DNA of 64,000 nt from Aquatica leii. Lineage: Eukaryota; Arthropoda; Insecta; Coleoptera; Lampyridae. Each line of letters begins with the position of its first letter. The first letter of the stretch is position 1. The translations under genes and the position numbers were made by a program. The DNA lies in the NCBI GenBank assembly GCA_035610365.1, contig CM069432.1, forward strand, positions 177,553,027 to 177,617,026, given 5' to 3'. Of the stretch, positions 21,190 through 32,345 are shown one piece after another. The notes beneath the pieces were generated by a model. That model was not told where the DNA came from. It worked only from the letters and a program-made list of their open reading frames with translations, and did no database searches.

Positions 21190-24100
21190 GTGGCGATACC
21201 CGAGCATACGTCCGGAAAAACACTTTTAGGTGTAGATTTTATTGCCGCAGCCAATATCATTATTGAGATTGCACGGATGCAATGGTCTTTTGCAGCTAAC
21301 CGTTTAGAATTATATGATTTCTTGGAGGAACCTCGCTCTCGGGAAGTACACGTCGATTCATTTGAAACCACTTTACGTCCAGATGAGGGGATACAATTAA
21401 CCGAAGCTGAACAAACGGCACTAGTAGGAGTGTTGAACGAAAACCAAGATGTATTTATTGAGAGTGGTGAAGCGACTCCGTACGCCGAGCATGAGATCAG
21501 GTTAACTGATGACAAACCAATCTCAGTACCACCATACCGCCTTTCTCCGAAGAAAACTGGCATCCTTAAACAAGAACTAGATAGGTTACTAGAGTTAGGA
21601 ATTGTAGAAGAGTGTGAATCCCCATATGCGGCACCGGTAGTATTAGTGCCCAAAAAGGATGACACATTTCGACTGTGCGTGGATTACCGTCGCCTAAATC
21701 ATATTACTGTGCCTGACAGGTATCTATTGCCGAGGATAGATGACCTCTTGCACGCTACCTCATCCACGTTGTACATGTCCACTTTAGATTTGAAGGCTGG
21801 ATACCACCAAATCGCTGTTAAAGAGGAAGATCGCGATAAAACCGCATTTATTACGCCGTTTGGTGTTTATCGCTTCATGAGAATGCCATTCGGGTTGTGC
21901 AACGCGCTATCGACGTTTCAGCGATTGATCGATAGATTCCGTTCAGGATTATCTAACGTTACTATATTAGCGTACCTAGATGACCTGCTGCTATTTTCAC
22001 CTACCTTTGATCGTCATATCGCGGACTTAAAATCAGTGTTTGAACGTTTACGATTATTTAAGTTGAATGTAAATCGAGACAAGTGCACGTTTGCGAGTAC
22101 GCGCGTCAAGTACTTAGGACATGTGATCACCGCGACCGGAATCGAACCAGATCCAAATAACATAAGTGCAATTTTATTGATGCGTCCGCCTCGTACGGTT
22201 AAGCATGTGATGTCATTCCTCCAAACCTGTAGTTGGTTTCGAAGATTTATACCAGACTTCGCCAGTGTTTCACGTCCTTTGAGTGCCCTAACGAGGAAAA
22301 ATTCTACTTTTGTGTGGGAACGCGAGCAACAGGACGCCGTCGATACTCTGAAACGATTGCTAACCTGTGCCCCAATTTTGCGTCAAGCTGACTATAGCCT
22401 GCCGTATATTTTGAAGACGGACGCGAGTTCATATGCTATTGGAGCATGTCTTCTCCAGGGGGAGGGACCCGAAGAGAGACCTGTAGAATATGCGAGTAGA
22501 CTCCTCTCGTCAGCGGAGCGAAACTACAGCACCACGGAGCGCAAAGCGTTAGCAGTTGTCTATGCTGTGACAAAATTTCGTGGGTACATTGAGAGTTCGC
22601 CTGTCATTGTTAAGTCAGATCACCAACCACTCAAGTGGCTCATGTCCTTGCGTTCACCGAGCGGCCGGTTAGCTAGGTGGGCGTTAACTTTACAAGCACA
22701 CGAACTTCGAATAGAATACCTACCAGGTAAACATAACGTTGTGGTTGATATGTTATCTCGACCGCCGTGCACCGAGGCAACAAATGATTCCTGTGGAATA
22801 TGTCATGTAACTGTTATGATGCCGCGCACATCACCTCGATACCTTCGAGAAAAGCAATTAGAAGATCCAAGCCTACGGCAGATTATCGAGTGTTTCGAAT
22901 CTCAAAAGGCAGACACCACTGATTATTCTCGGTGGACAGATCGAGGATATGTTATGACGCAAGGCGTCCTTTATAGATACTCACCTGATGGTGAATCCGA
23001 AGAGGCACAGTTAGTCATACCTACCTCGAGCGTTAAAGATATCCTCCATGAGTGTCACGATGCACCGGATGCCGGACACTACGGTGTTGACAAAACCATC
23101 GCTAAAGTTAGTGCTAGGTATTACTGGCCTACACTGAGGCGTGACATTGCCCACCATGTTCGAAAATGTTTGGAATGTCAAAGATTTAAGCCAAGCAATC
23201 TAAAACCGGCAGGACTGCTACAAACCCCAGTGCTTTCCCAAAGGTTCGAGACGCTTGCTATAGATCTGTTTGGGCCCTTGCCAAATGGTGAACATGGAGA
23301 ACGTTGGGTACTTGCTGTGGAAGATACCGGAACTAAATGGATAGAGTTATTCGCTTTGAAACAGGCCACCGCCCAGACCTGTGCCCGAGTACTGATTGAT
23401 GAAATATTTTTCCGATATGGGACTTCTAGACGTATAATAAGTGATAATGGTGTTCAATTTATTAGTGACGTGGTGCAAAAGGTAACATATTGTTTGGGTA
23501 TAAAACAATACCTGATTCCACTTTATCATCCTTCTTCAAATCCAGAGGAACGACGAAACAAGGATTTGAAGACGCAATTATTAATATTAGTACACGAAGA
23601 CCACACAAAATGGCCCGAGTCGCTACCCTCTGTACGTTTTGCCATGAACAGTGCAAAAAATTTATCCACTGGATACACCTCAGCGTACCTATCCTTTGCA
23701 AGAGAAATGCGTACTCCAATGGACGTGCATCATGATCTTCGCGCTATCATCGATAATGAAAACGTAGTAGTAGAAATAACGCCGTACCTTCGTAAGTTAG
23801 CTAGTACTCTCAGTCGTGCCCGTGAGACAAATGAACTACGACAAGACGCGTCTAAGCGGTGTTCAGACTTACGCCATAGGGAAGTCGCTCCTTATGAACT
23901 TGGTGACAAAGTTCTCGTTGAAGTGCACGCGTTAAGTGACGCCGCGAAAGGATATACGTCGAAGTTCGCACTTCGACCTTTTGTGGAGGACGACAGCAAC
24001 GATGAAGTATTTGCCCCTATTCGTCCAATCAGACGTCGAGGACGACCCAAGATTAATCAAGAAGTTGTCATCAAACAACCAGATGTACAACCAGTGACAG

Positions 24101-24249
24101 CAGCTCCAGAAGTAGTCACGACGGTGAAATCACTTAGTAATGGACGACCTGTCCGCCGGCGACAACCAAAACAGCCATGTGTGGGAGAATGTTGTCGTAC
24201 ATCAACAACACACCCAACTTCGTTTGATTCGTCGAGTACCACGAACTAA
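21190..24249 (+). CDS. Pol of gypsy A: RT, RNase H, integrase
   Basis: A 1019-codon frame; the ATG is only where the frame becomes open, not a natural start, since pol is made as a polyprotein. RT spans about residues 120-310 with RLCVDYRRLN, LDLKAGYHQIAV, MPFGLCNA and catalytic YLDD near 262. RNase H has LKTDASSYAIGACLLQ (near 408), ERKALAVVYAV and SDHQPLKWL. Integrase has the zinc-binding HECHDAPDAGH...CLECQ region (near 620-665) and catalytic D, D and E in AIDLFG, ISDNG (near 751) and NPEERRNKDLK. A GPY/F-like tail follows; a deletion appears to join KFALRP to an acidic-then-basic C-terminus (RRRGRPK). All catalytic residues remain, so the enzyme could be active in trans. Confidence 0.95.
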   Translation: MAIPEHTSGKTLLGVDFIAAANIIIEIARMQWSFAANRLELYDFLEEPRSREVHVDSFETTLRPDEGIQLTEAEQTALVGVLNENQDVFIESGEATPYAEHEIRLTDDKPISVPPYRLSPKKTGILKQELDRLLELGIVEECESPYAAPVVLVPKKDDTFRLCVDYRRLNHITVPDRYLLPRIDDLLHATSSTLYMSTLDLKAGYHQIAVKEEDRDKTAFITPFGVYRFMRMPFGLCNALSTFQRLIDRFRSGLSNVTILAYLDDLLLFSPTFDRHIADLKSVFERLRLFKLNVNRDKCTFASTRVKYLGHVITATGIEPDPNNISAILLMRPPRTVKHVMSFLQTCSWFRRFIPDFASVSRPLSALTRKNSTFVWEREQQDAVDTLKRLLTCAPILRQADYSLPYILKTDASSYAIGACLLQGEGPEERPVEYASRLLSSAERNYSTTERKALAVVYAVTKFRGYIESSPVIVKSDHQPLKWLMSLRSPSGRLARWALTLQAHELRIEYLPGKHNVVVDMLSRPPCTEATNDSCGICHVTVMMPRTSPRYLREKQLEDPSLRQIIECFESQKADTTDYSRWTDRGYVMTQGVLYRYSPDGESEEAQLVIPTSSVKDILHECHDAPDAGHYGVDKTIAKVSARYYWPTLRRDIAHHVRKCLECQRFKPSNLKPAGLLQTPVLSQRFETLAIDLFGPLPNGEHGERWVLAVEDTGTKWIELFALKQATAQTCARVLIDEIFFRYGTSRRIISDNGVQFISDVVQKVTYCLGIKQYLIPLYHPSSNPEERRNKDLKTQLLILVHEDHTKWPESLPSVRFAMNSAKNLSTGYTSAYLSFAREMRTPMDVHHDLRAIIDNENVVVEITPYLRKLASTLSRARETNELRQDASKRCSDLRHREVAPYELGDKVLVEVHALSDAAKGYTSKFALRPFVEDDSNDEVFAPIRPIRRRGRPKINQEVVIKQPDVQPVTAAPEVVTTVKSLSNGRPVRRRQPKQPCVGECCRTSTTHPTSFDSSSTTN

Positions 24250-24282
24250 GATTTGGATGTCACCCGGGACGGCAGTTCCATC

Positions 24283-24295
24283 CAAAGGGGGAGGA
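24283..24295 (+). other. Polypurine tract of gypsy A
   Basis: AAAGGGGGAGGA immediately before the 3' LTR, the expected primer for plus-strand DNA synthesis. Confidence 0.8.
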
Positions 24296-24655
24296 TGTAG
24301 CAACTCTTTCCAGGGTACGTCACTGGAGAAGATAAAACAATTAAATGCATACCGCATGAATATTCGGCAGTCATGCAACAACCAAATTGCGCTACGGTCG
24401 TGTACGTACGCGAGTACCTGTTGTTCGTGCGTTGCAACGGATCTTCACCGTTCGACATTTAAATTACTTTATATTAATGATATTACTTTGTACGTTAGTT
24501 GAAAGTGTTTCCTAAAACATTGTTTAGGACCTTAATGTTAAAAGCAACGTTTATTTTGTGTTTGTAGTTAATTCAATAGATGCATTTAACCTTTCGTGTT
24601 TTAATTCTGTGGGAAAATTACTGATAACGAAATAGCTCTACCATCTCGAGTTACA
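24296..24655 (+). repeat. 3' LTR of gypsy A
   Basis: 360 bp, TG...CA ends, about 99% identical to the 5' LTR and followed by the target duplication AAGA. Confidence 0.95.
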
Positions 24656-24659
24656 AAGA

Positions 24660-26034
24660 TAGTTAATTATCCTAATGAATCTTATATGCAGCAATAATCT
24701 TTACTGCAAAATTAGTTTAAATATAAAAAATGAATTGTTAACAAAACAAATTGAAGAAGGAAACAAGTGATTAAGTGCTTTTGCTTATAATTACATCTAA
24801 ATATAAAATTTTTTCAATGTGTAAACCAGTTGTTTGCATTAGTCTTGTAAAAATTGATTGTATTTAGGGTTATCTTGTGCTATTTATCATAACGTAAGTT
24901 CAAATTTTTTGTGATTAAATCTTTAACAAAGTAACGATAATAATAATAATAATAAATAGATTATTTTATAAGATTATAATATAATATGTAGTGAAAGTAT
25001 ACATTAATACTTATGAAAACTGGATTAATATAAGGATAAATAATAACAAACAAATATCAGGCATGTGCGAAAGAAACATTTTGGTATCTTGCAACGATCG
25101 ATGAACGCCAAAAGATAATTGGTTACTTTTAAATTGTCATGCAGTTCAAAAAACTGATAGATTTTCTGATAGTAACTTCTTTAAGTTAATTTGAGTATGT
25201 TATTATAAAATGAGTAATTTTATTTCAAGCATTAGATTACTTAATCTGTTTATAACACTGCAAAAGCAAAAGTCCAATAAATTACTGTTAACATTTCCTT
25301 TCCAGCAAAAGAAAACCCTGCAAGTAAACAAGTAGCTAGGTTGCAAATTAGAAGATTTTACTTATTCTAATTACTTTGAACTTCTAAAATATATTTACAT
25401 TTCATTACGAGAAAGTCACCACTAAATGTCAACGTTTCCGTATATAACCTAAAATATGTCATTTATAAATCAATCTTTTTACGCTATAGGTAAAAGTAAT
25501 GCAATACTCATTCATTTCGTTTTCCAATTTTATAATTTGTGATGCACGGAATATTTGTTAAAGTCTTCTAAATTATGTTCTTATAATTCATTATCCTGTA
25601 CGTTAATGGGTTTGACCTGTACGGAAATGACTTTGACTTGTACGGAAATGAAATTAGACAATCACAATGCACAACGTTGCCTAATCGCAATTAAACATAC
25701 AAAGTATCGTATTATCTGTTAGTCGTAGAAAAATTAAATTAAAACATGTGGAGAAGAAATTAAGTTAGAATAATTTAATTCTATGTATAATACTCCACTT
25801 TGAGCATAGATTACTTTAACGTTGTTTATGTAATATTGGGAAATAAACTGGTTTCTGTTCCAACTTGATCGGAAAAACTTTATACGAAACGTTTGCGTCT
25901 TAATTAGATGTTATCAGTTATTTAACTTTTATAGAGATGTAAAAACTTCAATCGATTGTATTTGAGAAGAAAAGAACAGTATTAATTTTGCGCCCACGCA
26001 ATATAATATCTTTAATTCTAAATGTGACCAATGT
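24660..26034. other. A+T-rich intergenic stretch
   Basis: No gene or transposon motif recognised. A short direct repeat GACTTGTACGGAAATGA / GACCTGTACGGAAATGA occurs near 25614-25650. Confidence 0.4.
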
Positions 26035-26393
26035 ACTCTTTATTATGTGCCACCCATCCACCCATTGAAAGAGATGAAGGTAAGATATGCGTCTGCTCGT
26101 ACGTAATCGTTTTGACAATTAATTTTTGTAGAAGCTATCATACTAGACGTACAAGAGAAGGCGATGCTGAAGCCATTTGATGAACAGATGTTTTGTGTAC
26201 TTCTGTTACCATTCCAGAAAAACCAAAATTACTTAAAAAGCAACGGTCTCTAAAAAATACTGTGGGACTAGTCTGCGATGAACTATATACAGATCCTCCG
26301 GAGTTAGACATCATTGATTACTCTACGTGTAAAATGTGGTACTGTTGTACTGACTATAAAGGACTTGACCTTTTCTATTGTAATAAATGTTAA
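26035..26393 (+). CDS. Hypothetical two-exon gene, possibly broken
   Basis: Not recognised. ATG near 26030 begins MYSLLCATHPPIERDE, a GTAAGA donor at about 26080 and a TTGTAG acceptor near 26132 remove an intron of about 52 nt, and the frame continues AIILDVQEKAMLKPFDEQMF. A different frame then reads VTIPEKPKLLKKQRSL and ends YSTCKMWYCCTDYKGLDLFY before TAA at 26391-26393. Joining the two needs loss of two bases near 26192. The C-terminal 66 codons look protein-like (Cys/Trp/Tyr-rich tail, six cysteines). Either the gene is broken or my exon model is wrong. A second possible link to the ciliary gene 1 kb downstream is pure speculation. Confidence 0.3.
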
Positions 26394-27398
26394 AAACACA
26401 AATGCATTCTTAGTTAGTATCCGCGCTTTTTAATTACTGTCGTGCGCATTCTTTGGCCGTTTATGTGCTAAAAGTTTGTTGTGATTATTTTTTGCAAGAT
26501 TAAAAGTCTATTTACATGATGCATTTTTTCTCTTCTCCAACTGTATCTGTTTTTTTCTGCAGTAGATTCTAAGTTAACTGCGCACTTTCCCCAAAGGCAC
26601 TTTTACCAGAAATTATTGATCAGAAAAAAGTTAAGGCAAATCTTTGATATATAAGTAGATTTATATTTTAAATACAATTAAATAAAAATAACATTGAAAC
26701 CTTTTTTCACACTTTTATTAAGTTATTCTATTTTTTTAAAGTGTTTGTAAAACGAATAACATCAAATATGTCTTGCTACGAGCAGTATAAACTTTACGGC
26801 TAGCCCTGTTTATAACCATATTATATAATGAAAAAAACAGTTACAAAAACGAATTATTTGAATCCCATCAAAGTTTTCGCTTTAAAAATAAATGTAGTAT
26901 TATAATTACTTTACACACAAAAAATTGCACTGTTATAAACTTTGCTCCTAACGAATTACTCAAAAGTCGTTAGCTTGTTGGCAAATAAAAAAAACTATAT
27001 TCTACAGTATGTATGTAAACTTTTTTTGAGCGTTTTTTCAAGTCAAGATTCTTACTCTCCCCAACTTCTTATTTCATAAAAAAAACAAAATTTTTCTAAT
27101 TCAAAATTTGAAGAAATTATCCGAGGTTTCTGATTTCGAGATTTTAGATAAACCTTAATTAAGTACATTTTGAAAGAAACAATTTTTGAATTTTTTTAAT
27201 ATTCTGTTAGGCTACTTTTGTTATATTATTTTTTCATTTTTTAATTCTTTATCTTAACCTTTTTTCACGAATATTCAATGGTCGACTTAATGAATGTTTA
27301 TTGGTTACTACGTTTTATTGACATTTAAATTGTAATTGTCATTTATCAACATTTTATTAACGTCCATAATACTATTGTACTATTATATCATATTACAG
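26394..27398. other. Upstream region of RSPH14-like gene
   Basis: A+T-rich, no gene seen. AATAAA words near 26685 could end the hypothetical transcript at 26.4 kb. The ATG at 27399 directly follows TTACAG, so an untranslated first exon with a 5'-UTR intron is possible. Confidence 0.35.
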
Positions 27399-30300
27399 AT
27401 GGAATCACCGCATAAACACTCATACCTACAATCCATCACTCAAAATATACCACCCCAAGTACTTAACAGAGCTGTTAATTTAGGTATGTTTAACATTTTT
27501 TTATCTTGTGCATGACAAATGGTTGTAGCTAGAGACCAACCAACAACTGATACATCTGATCTGGAATCGCCTTTTCATAGATTAACATCCGAGCAGCCAC
27601 ATATACCAACGCAGCATGTCGAATTGTCAAAAAGACCGGAAGCTTTTGGTCGATGGGCACTTCCTAAATTAGTAAATTTCAAAAGCAGACATTCGCTATA
27701 TTGATAACTTTTTTAGAGGAATGAATTGCATAATCCTGATCCCAAAATAGTTTTGGAAGCAGTTTGCAGCTTATATGATATTGTACACGACTCAGAACGA
27801 GCATATGAAGCAATTCGTTTACGAATACCAGACAGGTACGATACAGTAAAAATACATCAAATTTCATTCAGTTTAACAGGTTGGCAGATTTACTGGTTCA
27901 CGAAAAACCAATAATTCGCGAAAGAGTCTGTATGACTTTAACAACTATTTCAGGATTATCCGATGGTAGAGGCGCTATAGTAAAAAACAAGTTGAGTTTG
28001 AAAAATTTAGAAAAATTAATGAACGATAGTTATGAAGCAATTAGAAATCGAACCGCAATTTTAATAGAATCAATTTCAAGAAGTTGGTTTGGTACGTATA
28101 GACGTATTTGATTAATGATATTTCACGTTTAATTGTAGCTGCTGATTATTTAGTTGAAGCCGGTTTTATCAAAAACATTTTAGAAATTATACTAAAAGAA
28201 GAAGAACCTATACAATTGGTTTATTTAGACGCATTGGTAACACTTATGTATGGAGCAGGAAAAGATGAAGCTTTAAGCTTAGGAGCTTTTGATACTTTTG
28301 TATAATTACACGCAAACAAGATCATATCTATATTTTAATATTTTAGATTACGTTGATGGAGACAAAAAATAATGAAATTGCGTCAAAAGCAGCTGACTGC
28401 TTGATGATGATTACATCTACTTATAGTGGCAAAGATATAGCTTATGACAATCAAATTTTGCCTAGGTTGACAAAATTACTGCACCACGAAGTAAATAATC
28501 TTTTATATTTTTTTATTATTTTGTACGTCTGCAGCGTATATAGTTGAAATCGTGAAGGTGTCTTATGACTCATCGGAGGGCAAAGTAAGGTTTAAGATTT
28601 TTTTTTTGATGCAAATCAAAACCAAAATGCATATTTAATTTTTCGTTTATTAATGTATTTATGTTTCAAAAATAGAAGAGTGCAAATGTGGATCAGAATA
28701 TTTAACAAGTCGTTTTTTGTGTCAAATTTTATTCATTTACAAATAAAATCTATACATATTTTTAAAATAAAGAAATTGTATTTTATGAAGTTTCACAAAA
28801 ACCTTTTAGGATCACTAGAAATTTGCTTACCCGTTTTAAACCGATCTTACCAACATTCATATTTAAATAAGTATTTTTGCAGAAGAGATCAAGGCAAAAT
28901 GCAAACAACATTTATATTATCAACTGAATCTGATGTAATAAATTGGTCTCACGCACAGGTCAAGTTTTAATATCTGCAGTTTCATTATCTTTGTTTATCC
29001 TAATAGAGAGTAACAAAAACAGGACAATGTACAGCCATAGTCATTGAAAATGTCCCTAAAATGAGCAATACCGCACGTTCAGTCACATTCTAATAGTATT
29101 AATCGTATTTATACCTGTAGTTATATCCTAAGGTTATGGTTTTTTCTTTGTCGTATAAATACAATTACCATTGCTTAATTTTGTATGTATTTCTCAAATC
29201 ATACGAAAAGGCTTTTAAATATTACTCTCAATAAACGTTTTATAAAACCAAAATTTTCTTGATATTTTTTGTGCGAATTAAAAAACAAACACTTTTTTCT
29301 AATTTTGAATAACAATTTATTAACATATTTTTAATAAACATAGGACATACTATATCGTCAAATTTTTAGGTAACAAATGTTTTGAATAAAAATGCCGAAA
29401 TTATATTTGCAAAATTATTTAAAAAGTATTTGTTACGTTTAAATTTTAACTATTAATGTAGTTAATTGAAATGTGTGTTCTGATAGTCACATTATTTTTG
29501 TTTGTAGGATGTATAAACCTGGCTTATCAGACCCGGAGTAATGTTTGGTTATAAGAAGCGTTTGTTGCTGTAGTTTATAAACATTTGTGTGTTTTTTGAT
29601 TCGCATAAAAATATAAATACGGTCATAAAAGTAATACTATTTTCTTATGGTTTGAGAAATACATGTAAAATTTAGTAATGGTAATCCCTTTTTAATTTAC
29701 AAGACAAAAGGACATAACTTCAAGGTATATATACAAGTATAAATACTGGTAATACTATTAGAATGTGACTGAAAATGCGGTAATGTTCATTTTTGGGCAT
29801 TTCCAATGACTATGGCTGTACATAACGATATTGTAACATAATCGGATTAACTTGCGTTTATCCAAAAAATAACCGTTTATTATGCCTTTATTTAGTTTAA
29901 AATGCAAAGACCCGATATAATTATATTCTCAGAAAAGTTTGTACCTCCAAGCATATGTCATAACAGACCAAGATAATAAAAACCCCAGACATCAAAATTT
30001 AACAGGTTTTTACATCTTCAGATCAGTTAAATAAAATGGCTATACAAATGCAATTGTGAGAGTAAGTGAATTTTCAGTAAACTTAAAAAAAAATTGATAA
30101 GCTTAAAAAGAGATTCTTTTATTTTGAACATTTTTTTCGATTTATTTTTGAAACTCAATCAAACATAAAACGTCGTGTCAAAATGAATGATTTACATTTA
30201 ATGACACACTGTATATAATCAAAAAACATTTTAGAATTCTGGCCTTTATTCAAGCGTAGCCTCTGCAATAATGTTTTGTACAATCAAATCTAGAGCTAAA

Positions 30301-30607
30301 ATTCGTGCAAAAGAAATACCTCGCCTTGTAGAACGTTTGATTTTACTAAGCAACGATTGGCATAATCGTTCGGCGCAAATATTTAGCATAAAAGTGAGTA
30401 TGTTTTAAAATGTTGTATAAACACTAATAACTAAATCTTTAATAGGCATTAACAAATATATGTGAACACCCAGAAGTCCGTGAAGAAGTAAAATCAAAGC
30501 ATTTAAACAAAATTGAAGAAATTGTTGTTGGGTACGATGAAGACTTATCTAGATACAAAGGGATACTTTTATCAATCATCAAATGGCTACCATGGGAAAG
30601 TCTATAA
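27399..30607 (+). CDS. Rsph14: RSPH14 (RTDR1)-like radial spoke armadillo protein, nine exons
   Basis: RSPH14 is an armadillo-repeat protein of the ciliary/flagellar radial spoke, in insects expected mainly in sperm and sensory cilia. Exons: 27399-27483, 27529-27671, 27717-27835, 27880-28091, 28139-28299, 28347-28490, 28535-28584, 30235-30393 and 30446-30607. Most introns are 44-52 nt with GT/AG ends; one of about 1.65 kb holds a Tc1-like MITE. The family signature AFGRWALPKL ends exon 2, followed by repeated helical units (DPKIVLEAVCSLYDIVHDSE, DSYEAIRNRTAILIESI, NNEIASKAADCLMMITSTYS) and the C-terminal SIIKWLPWESL. Phases fit at every junction except 6/7, where exon 7 (AYIVEIVKVSYDSSEGK) lacks one base at its start. 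This is either a sequencing error or an inactivating deletion. Confidence 0.85.
28585..30234 (+). other. Long intron 7 of RSPH14-like gene
   Basis: The only long intron of the gene, expanded by a 787-bp inverted-repeat element at 29032-29818. The 105-codon frame at 28653-28970 inside it has no motif and I do not call it. Confidence 0.6.
29032..29818. mobile_element. Tc1/mariner-type MITE in intron
   Basis: 787 bp between TA dinucleotides at 29030-29031 and 29819-29820. The left end CAGCCATAGTCATTGAAAAT and the right end read inward, CAGCCATAGTCATTGGAAAT, stay similar for about 90 bp (ACCGCA...TCAGTCACATTC). TA duplication and a CAG start fit Tc1/mariner. No transposase inside. Confidence 0.85.
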
Positions 30608-31149
30608 TACCAAAAATATTAAAATACGTTTATTCTAGAAAAATTATATTTTTAAATGAAAATATATTTTACAAGTCAAAAAACATATCCCGCTCTGTTA
30701 TTACCTACAGATATTTTATTGGTTTTGAAAGCATTAATATATATTTTTTTAATTTAACGTGTAAATGAATTTATTTGACTATAAACGAACGTTTATTAAA
30801 TAATTAGTTAATTACGCTAACCATTTATTTAGAACTGTTGTTACAAACTAACCTTTCCAACTTTCTAGCATTCCTTCATCCAGAACCGTACCATATAGTA
30901 GAGGCACCAGTAGTCGACTACTTTGGAGAAAGGAGAAATTAAAATTTTTGTTTTATGTACACTTTTCCGCTTATTAATTCTTCATCACATAAGTTACAAA
31001 GTATGAGAATTTTATTACTTTTTTTAATTTATCATTCTCTTTTTTTCTATTTCTTATTGCTTTGCTTCTTTTTTCTTTCACGCCTTCTTTTTTCTTTTTT
31101 GCATATTATTTATTTTATTTGCTTACTACATTTAAAATTTAAACGTTAC
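30608..31149. other. Downstream region of RSPH14-like gene
   Basis: No gene seen. A long pyrimidine-rich run (30990-31120) of T and C on the plus strand creates a spurious 66-codon hydrophobic frame. Confidence 0.4.
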
Positions 31150-32345
31150 TACTAGAATGTAGTGTATTGGCGAGATCTTTGTTTTTATCTTCTTTATTAA
31201 CATTCACAGCCTCAGTTTCTTTTACTGGTAAAGTATCAAACGATATGTTTTCATGAATTTTTTTTATCGTCAATACAATCATGTACTAGAATTATAATTC
31301 TTTGCCTTATTGAACATTATGGGTATATGTGTTGGATCATTTAACAATATTTGTTCTCATTTTTGTTAATTTTTAACTGATTTACTTCTATGTCTTTTAT
31401 AACTCATATAAAATCTTTAATAGATTAATAGTATTTTTATTTAAACAATTTTTTAGTATCCTCCGGAAAACAATGAAACAATTTCTTAGTTTCAGTCTTT
31501 TCTTTTTCTTTAATTGGTTTTTCAGTCTTCTCGGGTAAAATTTCAAATGCCTATACGGCAATACTACATTTTCTTGCATGTCCAGAATAAGATATCCGGA
31601 CTCGACAATTTAATAAACTCCTTCGTTAGAAAGAATAGCAACAGGAAGATCTTCATCTAATTCAAAAGATTTCTCGGATGTGTGCGAAAGAATTTTTGAA
31701 TTCTTCTATAATTAAATTTGACACCACGCACATCTAAATGGTGCTAGATATTTTTAATTGTTATCTCTGTAATTTCATAACTGATTGCTATAGAGGACGA
31801 TGATGAAGTCGAATTTTGGCTAATCTGTTCTAATTTTTTCAGCACATTCTGCGCACACTTGGAATAATCCACCGCGTCTAGATTAAACGGGAACATACCA
31901 TATTTACGTATTGTTTCCGGTTTTCATATTCTAAAACTTTTTTGAGCAGTAGACATTACTTCAATTTGGTTAGAGTTTGGTTAATGTTTTTTTCACATTT
32001 GCTATTCGGGAACTGTTGTCGATTCTGATTTAAGTGCTATAAAAACACTTACATCACTCGTTGCGTTAGGCGGTAGTGCGTAAAGAATAATCCCCTGTTC
32101 TGAGCAAAAACTGCTTAAACTTAATATTAAGTGATTTTTATGGCCATCTGTGAAAAAGAAGACTGTTTTTATATGATTTTCAGATAATTATGAATTTAAG
32201 AAATTTGCAACATACTCGTAAAAAACATCAGCCCGTGCACCATAAAGAATCTATGTTTTCTTGTATATTTTTTGGTGCCATTTGCAAAGACTATTAAAAC
32301 CGCCAGTGCTTAGTTTATTATGGGTTAGTACCTAATCTTTGTTTT
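31150..32345 (-). pseudogene. Pogo-like (DDE_1) transposase fossil, C-terminal half
   Basis: Minus-strand reading gives, in shifting frames, FFFTDGHKNHLILSLSSFC and EQGIILYALPPNATSDVSVF (DDE core after the second aspartate), RKYGMFPFNLDAVDYSKC, then a less conserved tail with FELDEDLPVAILSNEGVY, QENVVLPYRHLKF and ETEAVNVNKEDKNKDLANTL. The motif order matches pogo/jerky-type transposases. A gap after NATSDVSVF and several stops show it is dead. Unlike the 13.7-kb fossil, the D of TDGH is kept. Confidence 0.78.

Larger units (their letters stand above)
19448..24655 (+). mobile_element. Ty3/gypsy LTR retrotransposon A
   Basis: A complete 5208-bp insertion. LTRs 19448-19808 and 24296-24655 start TGTAGC and end GTTACA. 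The 4-bp target duplication AAGA lies at 19444-19447 and 24656-24659. A primer-binding site TGGCGCTCAACTTGTGGC starts at 19811 and a purine tract AAAGGGGGAGGA precedes the 3' LTR. LTRs differ by two substitutions and one single-base indel, so the insertion is young. Gag is broken several times while RT-RNase H-integrase is a 1019-codon open frame. There is no env. Confidence 0.95.

Noticed and set aside
21036-21665. 209-codon minus-strand frame over gypsy A pol
   Set aside because: It is antisense to the RT and protease region, whose motifs on the plus strand are clear.
24140-24502. 120-codon frame crossing from pol into the 3' LTR
   Set aside because: Shadow of the pol end and LTR; not a plausible env or accessory gene.
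28653-28970. 105-codon frame in the long intron of the RSPH14-like gene
   Set aside because: No motif and A+T-driven composition; lies between two well-supported exons.
30955-31155. 66-codon very hydrophobic frame resembling a membrane protein
   Set aside because: Comes from a pyrimidine-rich low-complexity tract.
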